The notes: a model not told the origin generated them from the letters alone. A DNA stretch of 64,000 nt from Kitasatospora azatica KCTC 9699 (GCF_000744785.1 NZ_JQMO01000002.1:1736001-1800000), one strand, 5' to 3'. Counted from the stretch's first letter, positions 52,901-61,165 are shown. Translations and numbers: made by a program.

Positions 52901-54032
52901 AGTGGCCGCCGAGGTTGTCCCGGTTCAGCAGGAAGACCCGGCCGTCCTTGCCCTCGGTGACGGCCAGGTGCGGGACGGCGGCGGTGCCGTAGCTGTCCGG
53001 GATCGCCATCACGCCGCCGGAGCCGAGGTCACGGTCGTTCTGGTCCAGGAAGGAGGCGTCGGAGGGGCTGAAGAAGTCGCTCGCCCTGAGCGAGCCGTCG
53101 CCCTGGACGGTGAGGCTGATCACCGACTCCGACATGGTGCTCGGCGGACTGCTGCCCGGACCGACCGGCGGGGACACGCCGTTGCCAGTGGAGAACTCGA
53201 TGTGCCCCTGGTTGTCGCCGACCAGGCCGCCACCGGCCGCCCAGATGCCGCCGCCGTGGTTCGCCGTACCGGTCTCGTCCGCCCAGAGCGCCGTCTGCGC
53301 CCCACCGGTGGACACCCCGGCCACATAGCCGCGCCAGGCGCCGTGGTCGCAGACCGAGCCGAAGCCCGCGTACACCACGCCGTTCATCAGCAGCAGGCCG
53401 GCGCGCTGGCCCTGCTCCACCGGATTGAAGACCACGGTCGGGTCGTTGGACGGCGAGCCGCCGATCAGCACCGGGAACCCCGGCTTCTCCGCACCGGTGG
53501 TCGGGCTGATCGCGTGCATCTTCCAGGTGGGCGCCTGGTGGTAGGTGCCGCCGTCCTCCTTTGAGGTCAGGAAGACGTACCCGGAGGCCGGGTCGAAGAC
53601 GGGGGTGGAGGTGATCCCGATGTACGGCGCGAGGTCGCCGCAGGACCAGGTCGCGCCCGGGGTGGTCTCGCCGGAGGCCGGCCACGGGGCGCCGTAGGTG
53701 TCGGTCCACTTGACCGCGCCGGTGGCCGCGTCCAGGCCGTAGACGTGGTTGGTCTCGGTGGCCACCACGACCGTGCTGCCGATCACCACGGGCTGGGCGT
53801 AGACCTGACCGTTGACGGGGGCGCTGAACTGCTGGCCGAAGTCGGAGGAGCTGACCTGGGCCGGAGTCAGGCCCGGCTCGTTCTGGTCCCAGCCGGTGCG
53901 GTAGGTGTCGACGGAGACGGTGGTGGTGTCGGCTTGGGCGGTGGTGGTGGCTGTGGTGGCGGTGACTCCGAGGGTGAGCAGCGCGGTGCAGAGCGCTGCG
54001 CCCAGGACACGTCGGCGGCCGGTTTTGTGCAT
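49962..54032 (-). CDS. Large secreted protein: PQQ-like propeller, ASH-type repeats, lectin-like domains
   Basis: 1356 residues. A Sec signal (RRRVLGAALCTALLTLGVTA) is followed by a beta-propeller to ~540 with PQQ-like repeats (HVYGLDAATGAVKWTDTYGA). Residues ~550-865 hold three choice-of-anchor-D/ASH-type repeats (VTLASVPVG- and GTFAVPLTGS-like). Residues ~870-1060 and ~1180-1356 are two L-type lectin-like domains (GDGMTFALVDST; GDGMSFALLDAS), with another ASH-type repeat between. The protein is Thr/Ser/Gly-rich and should be an outer-surface or matrix protein. GGGGGGATC precedes the ATG. The upstream three glycosyltransferases on the same strand may modify it. Confidence 0.85.
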   Translation of the reverse strand: MHKTGRRRVLGAALCTALLTLGVTATTATTTAQADTTTVSVDTYRTGWDQNEPGLTPAQVSSSDFGQQFSAPVNGQVYAQPVVIGSTVVVATETNHVYGLDAATGAVKWTDTYGAPWPASGETTPGATWSCGDLAPYIGITSTPVFDPASGYVFLTSKEDGGTYHQAPTWKMHAISPTTGAEKPGFPVLIGGSPSNDPTVVFNPVEQGQRAGLLLMNGVVYAGFGSVCDHGAWRGYVAGVSTGGAQTALWADETGTANHGGGIWAAGGGLVGDNQGHIEFSTGNGVSPPVGPGSSPPSTMSESVISLTVQGDGSLRASDFFSPSDASFLDQNDRDLGSGGVMAIPDSYGTAAVPHLAVTEGKDGRVFLLNRDNLGGHSQGPNGSDVIVQTLGPYSGCYCHPAFWGGGSGYVYYSSNGGPLQAFRLGTDGSGAPALALAGQGAINFGYLTEGSPIVTSTGTTPGSATVWVERADDMYGNNGTLLAYNGTPNADGSLSLLWSGPIGIAPKFVTPASSNGRVYIGTRDGHLLAFGRPAASALTGSPVSVGSVNVGASGSGTLTVTATKALTVSSVTTAAPFAVTAPALPHPMAVGDTLAIPVGFTPTAAGASSGIVNLATDAGTVGFSVTGTGVKAGFATNPAKVSFSDQPTGVPISATVQFTNTGTGNETVSAVQSPAAPWSVTGAPAPGTVVAPGGSFIENVTYLPTAAGSSSTTLSVSSTSGTFAVPLTGSAVTGQGHLTITPSTLAFGSIPVGTQTPQLSFTVTNDGNIAVTLNKAKAPVGTFSSPNAIAEGTVIGPDQSIAVPVVFSPSAAGAAADSYEITGNTGQGDLYVQLTGTGLATLPAPPTGWQANGSATQANGAIQLTTAGSNQSGSAFYGSPVATDGLTASFTAQLNGGTGGDGMTFALVDSTKGTATGTGVGGGGLGFSGLTGLSVDLVSSWSGQTGMGNFLGIAPGPGSGHDNLTYLAYAKAPTDLRTGTHAVGVTVAGGHVKVSLDGTGLLDYVPAAGVIPSNAYVGFTGSTGYSTDLHAVGNVVITPPATATGSPKPLTPTPTAVAFGSATVGSSAAQSVILANNGTATETVTAVSAPAAPFGANLPSVGTTVPVGGTITVPVSFTPTLTGSQNSTFAVTTTSGTVTVSLAGAGQPASSGGTLPGFTDSSWKLNGVAANNAGVVALTTDGMHSSKGSVVNSTAVSPLGLHAVFTEQISGTSSSQGDGMSFALLDASTNTANSLGSDGSGLGVGGLNALVTGLCVFGNFGVNTAPVLGVGTARAGTGGFGTLATSTTIPALQGASHQIDITVTTASHLVVKIDGVQQLDVAVTLPNRVLVAFTAGVGASTDTFAVSAPTISFAS

Positions 54033-54143
54033 GGCGAGATCCCCCCAGGATCCGGAGCGACGTCTTCGAACTTCGCTGCGGTCCCACCAAGTTATCCATC
54101 CGCCAGCTGCCCGGGATGCGGTTTTCCTGGTTTGGCTGGGGAT

Positions 54144-54736
54144 TTACGCAGTCGTAAAGAGCAGCAGGCGCTGGTCGGCCGCCGGGGTCAGCAGCGTTTC
54201 CACCTGGTACTCGACCGCGTCGGCCCGCTGTCGCACCTGGCCCTTCGGCAACCGGATCAGCCGGGAGCGCTGGACTCCGACCTCGTGCTGCGCCCAGAGC
54301 GTGGCGAACTGCGGGCTACGAGCGCGCAGTCGCTCGACCAGGTCGCGCGCCTCGGCGTCCGCGCCCCGCCGGCCGACCGCCGCACGCAGGTCGGCGACCA
54401 GGTGCCGCCCGCTCTCCACCCACTCCTCCTCGCTGTAGAGCTCACGCAACACCGGGTTGGCGAACCAGTTCCAGACGATGTTGCGGGCCTCCCCCTGGAC
54501 CTGGCACACCGTCCCGAGCAGCGCGTCCGCCTCCGCGTTCTGCGCCAACAGGTCGCCGAGGTCGCTGACCACCTGCACGGGCGTGTCGATCAGTCGCTCC
54601 ATCAGGTACCGCACCCCCGGCGCGATCTGGGACCCCGCAGGCCGCGCGGCGGGCGGCTGGTGACCGGCGAGCAGGTGCAGGTGGTCGCGCTCGTCCTCGC
54701 TCAGCCGCAGCGCGCCGGCCAGCGCACCGAAGCATC
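54144..54736 (-). pseudogene. Truncated XRE-family regulator (MmyB-like ligand domain only)
   Basis: The open frame reads FGALAGALRLSEDERDHLHL, then the MmyB-like domain (VRYLMERLIDTPVQVVSD, EARNIVWNWFANPVLRELYS, VADLRAAVGRRGADAEARDL) and ends at 54144. The helix-turn-helix that should come before LSEDERDHL is missing: upstream is a stop and then the coding strand of another gene. The first ATG left is at 54614. It is a 5'-deleted regulator joined to the oxidoreductase remnant beside it. Confidence 0.75.
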
Positions 54737-54955
54737 GTCAACCCCGTCGAGGCCGAGACCACGGGCACCCGCTTCACCGGCAGCGACCCGTCCGAGGACC
54801 GGACCTCGGACGCGCTCGCCCAGGCACTGGCGCTGCACGGTGCGGGGACGCTTCAGCTGCCGATCCGCGCCACCTTCCCGCTGGCCGAGGCCGCTGCGGC
54901 GCAGGACTTGAGCGAGCAGGGGCGTGGGCGGGGGAAGATCGTCCTCACGGTGTGA
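54728..54955 (+). pseudogene. C-terminal remnant of a quinone-type NADP oxidoreductase
   Basis: About 75 codons in frame up to a stop at 54955 read SIVNPVEAETTGTRFTGSDP, LAQALALHGAGTLQLPIRAT and FPLAEAAAAQDLSEQGRGRG, ending KIVLTV. That is the last part of zinc-independent alcohol dehydrogenase/quinone reductases. No start, Rossmann fold or ribosome site exists; the frame emerges from the truncated regulator. MmyB-type XRE genes usually face such oxidoreductases, so one deletion has removed both 5' halves and the shared promoter. Confidence 0.75.
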
Positions 54956-55072
54956 GGAGGAGCTTGTCGCCGGCCTCGAGGGCGGCGAGGAAGGCGGCGA
55001 GGGACTCGTCCGGCCGCCGCCAGGGAACCCCCTCACAGCGGCCGGAGCCGTCTCACCGAACCACCGGGACCG

Positions 55073-56173
55073 TCACTTCCCGGGCACGTGCTGAACGTTC
55101 AGGCAGAGCGCCCAGACGTCGGAGTAGCTGCCCGGTGCGGGCGATCCGCCGCTGTGGGTGGCGGCCGTCCAGTGCTCCGGCTGGGCGGTTCCGTCACTGG
55201 CCGGCTTGCCGGAGGCGTCGCTGGGGAAGCTCCCGTTGAGGTGGGGGCCGCCGGAACCCGCCTTCGAGAAGTCGGTGGTGGTCACATTGCCACCGCTGAT
55301 GGCGGCGCCGCCACTGACCAGGTCGCCGTCCTCGTGGCGGCCGGAGCAGCCGACGGTCAGGGTCCGGCTGTCGGTGGCCGAGGTGGGTCCGCTCACCTCG
55401 GCGAAGTGGACCGTCGTGGTCACGTTCCTGAGGTTGATGCCGGCTTCGCTGCACATCGCGTACGCGTAGGTCATGTTGCCGCTGTCGCGGCCGCCGCCGA
55501 TCCCCCCGACGGCGGTCCAGGAGTCGGGGTTGGTCTCACCGTCCCCCGCGGCGATATTGCCGAAGTGGTGCGCGGCGTCGTTGAAGGTGGGGAAGCTGGC
55601 GATCGGCTTGAGGCTGCCGACGCTGGCCGGAGTGGTCCGTGCGCCGCCACCGATCAGGACCGTGCCCGTCGGACAGCTCGCCGTGACGATCCGGTCCGAC
55701 AGTCCGACGGAGGGCCCGGTGGCCTTGTTCATGACCACCTGGGTGTGTCGGATCAGGTTGCTGCTGAGGCACACCGCGTACGGGGTGGTGGAGAACGCGG
55801 TGCTGCTGCGGCTCCCGCTTCCGCCGAACGCCATCCAGTGCGTCACATCTGTGCCCACGACGCCGGGGGTGTCGGTGAACTCGGTGCTGCCGTCGGGGCT
55901 GGGCACCATGCCCATTACGTGGTTGCCGTTGGCGTCCTGGGTTTCCCCGGTGGTCTGGTCCGCCCCACCGCCGGAGATGAGACCGCTGTCGCAGTCAGCG
56001 TGCGAGGAGACCCCGGTGAAGGGGGTGGCGGGGCCCATGGTGGCGCCGGGGGTGGCCACGGTGGCGCTGGCGGTCTTGGCGTCCGCGACTCCCGGCACCG
56101 CCAGGGTCAGCAGGGCGCCCAGGACCAGCACCTTTCCGGTGGTGGTGGAGCGGCGCAGCATCTTGTTGCTCAA
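55073..56173 (-). CDS. Secreted repeat protein, paralogue A
   Basis: 366 residues. Signal peptide LRRSTTTGKVLVLGALLTLA ends near ADA. The mature part has three related stretches of about 100 residues, each with a Cys before a Gly-rich turn: CDSGLISGGGADQ, CPTGTVLIGGGARTT and CSGR..DLVSGGAAISGG; PDSWTAVGG and EHWTAATHSGG recur. Six Cys in all are visible, so disulphides are likely. No enzyme motif. The start may be TTG at 56173 (AGAGGA upstream) or ATG at 56161. It follows its paralogue B by 36 bp; the pair is probably co-transcribed. Function unknown. Confidence 0.8.
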   Translation of the reverse strand: MSNKMLRRSTTTGKVLVLGALLTLAVPGVADAKTASATVATPGATMGPATPFTGVSSHADCDSGLISGGGADQTTGETQDANGNHVMGMVPSPDGSTEFTDTPGVVGTDVTHWMAFGGSGSRSSTAFSTTPYAVCLSSNLIRHTQVVMNKATGPSVGLSDRIVTASCPTGTVLIGGGARTTPASVGSLKPIASFPTFNDAAHHFGNIAAGDGETNPDSWTAVGGIGGGRDSGNMTYAYAMCSEAGINLRNVTTTVHFAEVSGPTSATDSRTLTVGCSGRHEDGDLVSGGAAISGGNVTTTDFSKAGSGGPHLNGSFPSDASGKPASDGTAQPEHWTAATHSGGSPAPGSYSDVWALCLNVQHVPGK

Positions 56174-56209
56174 CGGATGTCCTCTTCTTTCTGGTTTGTT
56201 GAGGCTGTC

Positions 56210-57289
56210 TCAGACACCGTCGTTGGCGCACAGCGCCCAGACGTCGGTGTGGGTACCCGTCGAGCCCACTCCCCCGGTGTGGGTGGAGGCCGTCCAGTAC
56301 GCCGCCGTGGTGGTCCCGTCGGCGACCGGGCTGCCGCCGGAGCTGCTGGGGAAGCTTCCGTTGAGGTGGTCGCCGCCGGAGCCCGGTCCGGTGAAGTCGG
56401 TGGTCGTGACGTTTCCACCGCTGATGGCGGCGCCGCCGCTGACCAGGTTCCCGTCCGCGCCTCCGCAACCGACGGTCGCGGTCTGGCCGGTGCTGCCCGT
56501 GGTCGGGCCGCTCACCTCGCTGAAGCGGACCTTGACCGTGGCGCCGCTGACGTTGATCCCGCTTCCGCTGCAGATCGCGTACGCGTACGTCTCGTTGGTG
56601 CTGTTGCCCGTGCCGTTGTCCCACCCGACGGCGGTCCAGGAGTCGGGGTTGGTCTCACCGTCGGCCGCGGCCTTCTGGCCGAAGTCGTGCGCGGAGTTGT
56701 TGAAGGTCGGGAAGCTGGCGATCGCCTTGAAGTTGCCGACGCTGGCCGGGGTGGTCCGGACACCGCCGCCGAGCAGGCGCGTGTTGGCCGGGCAGGTCGC
56801 CGTGACCAGGCCCACCGTCGCGGCCGTGGTGGGCGCGTTGATCTTGTTCATCACGACCTGGGTGTGGTTGATCAGGCTGCTGCTGAAGCACACCGCGTAC
56901 GGTGTCGTGGAGAAGGAGGAGTTGACCTGGCCACCGGTTCCGCCGATGCCGAGCCAGTGCGTCACGTCGGTCCCGACGACCCCGGTCGATCCGGTGTACT
57001 CGGTGGTCCCGTCGGGGCTGGGCGAACTGCCCATCACGTGGTTGCCGTTCACCCCCGAGCCGGTGCCGATGGCCTGGTTGATGCCGCCGCCGGCGATCAG
57101 GCCGCTGCTGCAGTCCGCGTGGGTCGAGATCTCGGAGTCGATGGTGGTGGGTCCAGCGGTGGCCCCGGGGGTCTTCACGGTGACGCTCACGGTGTTGGCG
57201 TAGGCGGTTCCCGACACCGCCACGGTCAGCAGGGCGCCCAGGATCAGCGCCTTCCCTGCGGTGGAACGCCGCAGAAACATCCGGCCCAT
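56210..57289 (-). CDS. Secreted repeat protein, paralogue B
   Basis: 359 residues. Signal peptide LRRSTAGKALILGALLTVAV, then the same layout as paralogue A: CSSGLIAGGGINQ, CPANTRLLGGGVRTTPASVG, CGGADGNLVSGGAAISGGNV, with the shared NGNHVMG, GVVGTDVTHW, FSTTPYAVC and HTQVVMNK. Similarity runs over the full length, so a tandem duplication is clear. GGAGAAATCTG precedes the ATG. It may be a surface or spore-coat protein; no known family was recognised with confidence. Confidence 0.8.
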   Translation of the reverse strand: MGRMFLRRSTAGKALILGALLTVAVSGTAYANTVSVTVKTPGATAGPTTIDSEISTHADCSSGLIAGGGINQAIGTGSGVNGNHVMGSSPSPDGTTEYTGSTGVVGTDVTHWLGIGGTGGQVNSSFSTTPYAVCFSSSLINHTQVVMNKINAPTTAATVGLVTATCPANTRLLGGGVRTTPASVGNFKAIASFPTFNNSAHDFGQKAAADGETNPDSWTAVGWDNGTGNSTNETYAYAICSGSGINVSGATVKVRFSEVSGPTTGSTGQTATVGCGGADGNLVSGGAAISGGNVTTTDFTGPGSGGDHLNGSFPSSSGGSPVADGTTTAAYWTASTHTGGVGSTGTHTDVWALCANDGV

Positions 57290-57602
57290 CAGATTTCTCC
57301 CTCGGTGGAGTTGACGGCATGGGACTTCTGTCCCGCCGCGACGGAGCGTCGGTCGGAACCGACCGCTCTTGAGGGCATCAAGGCCTCAGGGGGCCGTCCG
57401 GATTTCGAACGCCCTGACCTCGGCACACAGTTCACAGCGGCATCGCCGGTCGGCGGAGAAAGCTCCGCTTGCGGCCCTCATCGGGCGCTCATTCTGCCGC
57501 AGATGCGAGGGACAAGTCCCCTGGTGCATCGCACAGGCAAGGCTCATGCCCGCTGTACGGTCGCACAGTAGGCAGCGGTGGGCAGCCCTGGCTCGCTCGC
57601 GC
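57290..57602. other. 313-bp intergenic stretch without a gene
   Basis: It contains the ribosome site of paralogue B and presumably its promoter, but no clear -10/-35, palindrome or RNA gene could be defined. Base composition is slightly less GC-rich than the genes. It is also downstream of the MFS gene and may hold a weak terminator (CCCTGGCTCGC / GCTCAGGGC). Confidence 0.4.
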
Positions 57603-58973
57603 TCAGGGCTCGCTGGGCACCAACGGACCGGCCGTGCGGTCTCCCTCCGCCACCGGATCGGCGTAGCAGGGCAGTTCGCGCATCCGGCGCAGCGGCGACA
57701 GGAACGCGGGCAGGAAGGTGAGGGACTGGCCGACCGCCCCGGCCAGCAGGGTGGCGCGGACTCCGATCGTGGAGCCGAGCAGGCCGCCGAGCAGCGCCCC
57801 GAAGGGCATCGTGCCCCAGACCAGGAACCGCATCGTCGCGTTCATCCGACCGAGCATCCCGGGCGGGCACAGCGCCTGCCGGAAGCTGACCTGGTTGACG
57901 TTGTAGACCACGATGCCCATCCACATCGCGACCTGCGCGACCGCGAGCAGCCCCACCGTCCAGTCACGGTGCACGAACGGGGTGACCAGCGCGCAGGGTC
58001 CGGCGACCGTGCTCGCCATCCAGATGGCCGGGCCCTGCCCGACCTTCGCCGCGAACCGTCCGGCCACCAGCGCACCGATCAGGCCACCCACCGCCGCGGT
58101 CGAGGTGAGCAGGCCGATGACGCCCGGCGAGAGCCGCAGTTGGCGGGCGAGCAGCACGTAGAACACGGCGGAGATCACCGAACCGAACAGGTTGGCCGAG
58201 CTGGTGCACATGGCGATCGCGCGCAGTATCCGGTTGCCGAGCACGAACCGCAGACCGTCGCGGATCTCCCGGCCCAGGTTGGCGTCGGGGCTGCGCTCGG
58301 GACGTGGCGGCCGGACCTCGATCCGCGCCACCCACGCGGCCGACCACAGGAAGCTCGCCGCGTCCACGAGCAGCGCGTACGGCGCGGTGAGCGCCTGGAT
58401 CAGCGCGCCGCCGAGGCTCGGGCTCGCGATCTGGCTCACCGACTCGCTGGCCTGGAGCTTCGCATTGCCCTCGACCAGCAGCTCCCGGTCGATCAGCTGG
58501 GGCAGGTAGGACTGGTAGGCCACGTCGAAGAAGACCGTACTCACCCCGGTGGCGAGCGCGACCACGTACAACTGCCCGATCGTCAGCACACCGAGGAGCT
58601 GGGCCACCGGGACCCAGGCCAGCAGGGCGGCCCGCACCAGGTCGTTGACGATCAGCACCCGGCGGAAGCGCATCCGCTCCACCCACGCGCCGGCCGGCAG
58701 GCCCATCGCCACGAACGCCGCGGTCTCGCAGGCCGCCAGCACCCCGACCTGCCAGGTGCCGGCGTGCAGCACCAGGATGGCGACCAGCGGAAGCGCCAAC
58801 TGGCTGACCATCGTCCCGAACTGGCTGACCGTTTCGCCGACCCAGAGTCGACGGAAGTCGGCGTGCCGCCACAGTCCGCCGCGGTCGGCCGATCGGTGAG
58901 CCGGTCCGTCAGCCGGTCCGTCGGCCGGTCCGTCAGCCGATCGGTCGGGCGAGGGCTCGGAAGCAGCAGTCAT
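57603..58973 (-). CDS. MFS transporter with ArsR-type divergent regulator
   Basis: 456 residues, ~12 hydrophobic segments, MFS_3 group. The N-terminal ~30 residues contain a DGPADGPADGPA repeat. WRHADFRRLWVGETVSQFG is the usual first helix entry, and LPAGAWVERMRFRRVLI is motif A-like. It exports small molecules, perhaps an antibiotic; substrate unknown. ATG at 58973. It is divergent from an ArsR-like gene with a perfect operator between, so de-repression by a ligand is expected. Confidence 0.88.
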   Translation of the reverse strand: MTAASEPSPDRSADGPADGPADGPAHRSADRGGLWRHADFRRLWVGETVSQFGTMVSQLALPLVAILVLHAGTWQVGVLAACETAAFVAMGLPAGAWVERMRFRRVLIVNDLVRAALLAWVPVAQLLGVLTIGQLYVVALATGVSTVFFDVAYQSYLPQLIDRELLVEGNAKLQASESVSQIASPSLGGALIQALTAPYALLVDAASFLWSAAWVARIEVRPPRPERSPDANLGREIRDGLRFVLGNRILRAIAMCTSSANLFGSVISAVFYVLLARQLRLSPGVIGLLTSTAAVGGLIGALVAGRFAAKVGQGPAIWMASTVAGPCALVTPFVHRDWTVGLLAVAQVAMWMGIVVYNVNQVSFRQALCPPGMLGRMNATMRFLVWGTMPFGALLGGLLGSTIGVRATLLAGAVGQSLTFLPAFLSPLRRMRELPCYADPVAEGDRTAGPLVPSEP

Positions 58974-58990
58974 GGGAGCTACCGTTCAAG

Positions 58991-59014
58991 AGTGATTGGG
59001 TTTTGTCAATCACT
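58991..59014. promoter_or_regulatory. ArsR-type operator
   Basis: AGTGATTG (58991-58998) and CAATCACT (59007-59014) are perfectly complementary with an 8-base spacer (GGTTTTGT). The site lies between the divergent MFS and ArsR-like genes and probably overlaps both promoters. Confidence 0.8.
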
Positions 59015-59045
59015 TTCCTCCCGGCGCTTGAGTAGGCTGGCGACC

Positions 59046-59543
59046 ATGACCGAACGCCGGCCGGCGACCGACGCGGAGGCGAAGGCGCTCGCCTCCGCGC
59101 TCCGCCTGCGGATCCTGCGCATCTGCCTCGGCGAGGCGCGCACCAACAAGGAGATCGCGGCGATCCTCGGCTGCGACCCCGCCAGCGTGCTGCACCACAC
59201 CAGGACGCTGGTGCGCACCGGTTTCCTGGAGGCCCAGGCGGAGCGACGCGGCGCACGCGGCGCACGCGAGATCCCCTATCTGGCGACGCGGAAGTCCTGG
59301 CAGCTCGAGGCGCCCGCGCAGGACCGGTCGATACTCGACGCGTTCCTGGAGGAGCTGGCCCTGGTCCCCGCGGCCGAGGTCGACGCCACCCGGCTCGGGC
59401 TGCGCCTGCCGCCGGCGGAGATGGCGGAGTTCCAGACCCGGCTCCGCGCCCTGGTCGAGGAGTTCGCCGCCCACCCGGACGACCCGACCGCGCCCGCCTG
59501 GTCACTCTTCATGGTGCTGCACCCCGACCCGAACCGGCCCTGA
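59046..59543 (+). CDS. ArsR-like winged helix regulator
   Basis: 165 residues. The DNA-binding domain is DAEAKALASALRLRILRICL, then TNKEIAAILGCDPASVLHHT and LVRTGFLEAQAERRGARGAR, the HTH_20/ArsR pattern of two helices and wing. The C-terminal ~80 residues hold no metal-binding Cys set, so a small organic ligand is more likely. It should repress the MFS gene through the operator 32 bp upstream. The start is the ATG at 59046. Confidence 0.88.
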   Translation: MTERRPATDAEAKALASALRLRILRICLGEARTNKEIAAILGCDPASVLHHTRTLVRTGFLEAQAERRGARGAREIPYLATRKSWQLEAPAQDRSILDAFLEELALVPAAEVDATRLGLRLPPAEMAEFQTRLRALVEEFAAHPDDPTAPAWSLFMVLHPDPNRP

Positions 59544-59563
59544 CCGGGCCCGGATCGGTAGCT

Positions 59564-60097
59564 TCACCGGCCTGCGGAGCGCCACTCGTCCTCGAGGATG
59601 CTGAAGATCATCGAGTCTCGCCAGCCGTCACGGATCAGTGCCGTGTGACGGAGTTGCCCCTCGTACGTCATACCGAGCTTGGCCAGCACTCGCGCTGAAC
59701 CGAGGTTTCGCGGGTCACAGGTGGCATGGATCCGGTGCAGCCCCAACTGCCCGAAGCCGCGGGCGAGCAGCTCCCGCCCGATGGCCGTGCCGATGCCCTG
59801 CCCCCACACCCGTGGATGCACGACGTACGCGACCTCGCCGTTGCGCTGACGGGGACTACGCACGTGCAGCTCCCCCATGCCGACGACGTCCTGCCCGATG
59901 CGCGCCACATAGGGGAACCTGTGCTGAGGAGTCTGCGACCAGGCCTTGACCGCGGACGCCACGAAGGCCCGCGTCTGCTCCTCGGTGTTCGGGCCCCAGG
60001 GCTGGAAGCGGCACACCTCTGCGAGGCAGGCCCACGAGTGAACGGCGGGCCAGTCCTGCAGACTGATCTCGTCGAGGCTCACCAAGTGCTGGCTCAC
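59564..60097 (-). CDS. GNAT family acetyltransferase
   Basis: 177 residues from the GTG at 60097 (VSQHLVSLDEISLQDWPAVH). VVHPRVWGQGIGTAIGREL near residue 100 is the acetyl-CoA loop (GQGIG), and HRIHATCDPRNLGSARVLAKLGM the RimJ-like end. An ATG at 60154 would add 19 Arg/Pro-rich residues and overlap the promoter of the next gene; the GTG, with CGGGAACAG before it, is preferred. Substrate unknown. It converges on the ArsR-like gene. Confidence 0.85.
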   Translation of the reverse strand: MSQHLVSLDEISLQDWPAVHSWACLAEVCRFQPWGPNTEEQTRAFVASAVKAWSQTPQHRFPYVARIGQDVVGMGELHVRSPRQRNGEVAYVVHPRVWGQGIGTAIGRELLARGFGQLGLHRIHATCDPRNLGSARVLAKLGMTYEGQLRHTALIRDGWRDSMIFSILEDEWRSAGR

Positions 60098-60177
60098 AGG
60101 CTGTTCCCGGGGTCGACGCCGACACCACCTTGGCCGAGTATAGGTCTCGGCCATGATCTGGGGGAGGCAGTGCAGCG

Positions 60178-60543
60178 GTGCTGAGCGAGCAAGAGATCAC
60201 CCGTGGGCACCTGGCGAGAGTGCGCTGGCGTCAACTTCCGGTCGACACGCGGCGCCAGGTCCTCCGGCAGGCCAGGCGCGGCCGCCCGATCGCGGACCCG
60301 AACGTGGCCGCCGTAGCCGTGGGGTGGGCCTGGCAGGTGCTGGGCGAACCGGGCCCGAGCCGGCCGAAGAAGCGGCTGCAAGGGCTGTGGTTCCTCGCCG
60401 AGGTCTTCATGGCGGCCACCGGCGGTGCCCGCCCGACCAACGCGACGGCGCTCATCGACGGCGACGAGGAGCACGACGCCAACCTGTACGTCCGGTGGCT
60501 CGCCCGGCAGATCGAGCGAGCCAATCCGGTGTACAGGACCTAG
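60178..60543 (+). CDS. Hypothetical protein
   Basis: 121 residues, basic. GTG start with GGGGGAGG eleven bases upstream. It reads LSEQEITRGHLARVRWRQLP, RRQVLRQARRGRPIADPNVA and LWFLAEVFMAATGGARPTNA, with a long basic N-terminal half. No membrane helix, no recognised family. Ribosome-site quality suggests a real gene. Divergent from the GNAT gene across 80 bp. Confidence 0.65.
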   Translation: MLSEQEITRGHLARVRWRQLPVDTRRQVLRQARRGRPIADPNVAAVAVGWAWQVLGEPGPSRPKKRLQGLWFLAEVFMAATGGARPTNATALIDGDEEHDANLYVRWLARQIERANPVYRT

Positions 60544-60568
60544 CCCGACCGGCGATCGGGGGGCGGCC

Positions 60569-61165
60569 TCAGCCGGTGGTCGTCGGGGTGGGCGAGGCCG
60601 CGCCGGCCGGCGGCTTCAGGCAGGGGGTGCTGACCGCGATGTTCACTCCCTTTCCGGGCTCCGCGCTCTCCAGCAGGACGGTGTGGTGGTCACGGTCGTC
60701 GTCGGCCCGGAAGGAGGCGGTGGGAACGGCGGACGGGGTCCCGGCCGAGGACTCCTGGTAGTCGCTGATCTTGAGCCCCTCACCGCCGAGCGCGTCCCGC
60801 ACCTTGCGGATGACCTCGACGCGCTGGTCGTCCGGGACGTCCAGACGGCCGGCGTAGCTCAGCACGTAGGGGTCCGCCGGCGCCGCAACGTCCGCTCCCC
60901 GGCAGGTGAAGTAGCCATAGGTCGGCATCGCCGTGCTGCGTTGACCCCCGGCCGTCTGCCGCACGTGGCCGAGCACCTGGGTCATCCAGTCCATCGCCTC
61001 CTGCCGGGACTTGACAGCCAGTGGCTCGCGCGGCCCGTCCTTCCTCGCGCTGACCGGGACAGCCGTGCACGCCGCGAGCACCAGGCCCCCGAGCACCATC
61101 AGCGCAGCCGTGCGCACCACCCGTACGGCCGTTGCCAGCGATGCGTCCGTCGATCTTTCGAGCAC
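60569..61165 (-). CDS. Putative lipoprotein
   Basis: 198 residues. The N-terminal helix AALMVLGGLVLAACTAVPVS contains a lipobox (VLAAC), so the mature protein is probably lipid-anchored on the outer membrane face of the cell. The soluble domain has an internal Cys (YFTCRGADV) and another in STPCLKPP. LDVPDDQRVEVIRKVRDALG and KISDYQESS look like a small alpha-beta domain. The C-terminal tail is Pro/Thr-rich. GTG start with GGGGGAG upstream. Function unknown. Confidence 0.8.
   Translation of the reverse strand: MLERSTDASLATAVRVVRTAALMVLGGLVLAACTAVPVSARKDGPREPLAVKSRQEAMDWMTQVLGHVRQTAGGQRSTAMPTYGYFTCRGADVAAPADPYVLSYAGRLDVPDDQRVEVIRKVRDALGGEGLKISDYQESSAGTPSAVPTASFRADDDRDHHTVLLESAEPGKGVNIAVSTPCLKPPAGAASPTPTTTG

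Noticed and set aside
54957..55036. Short minus-strand frame ending LAAFLAALEAGDKLLLTP
   Set aside because: Looks like the tail of some gene but is only about 35 codons between stops, with no recognisable family; too weak to list.
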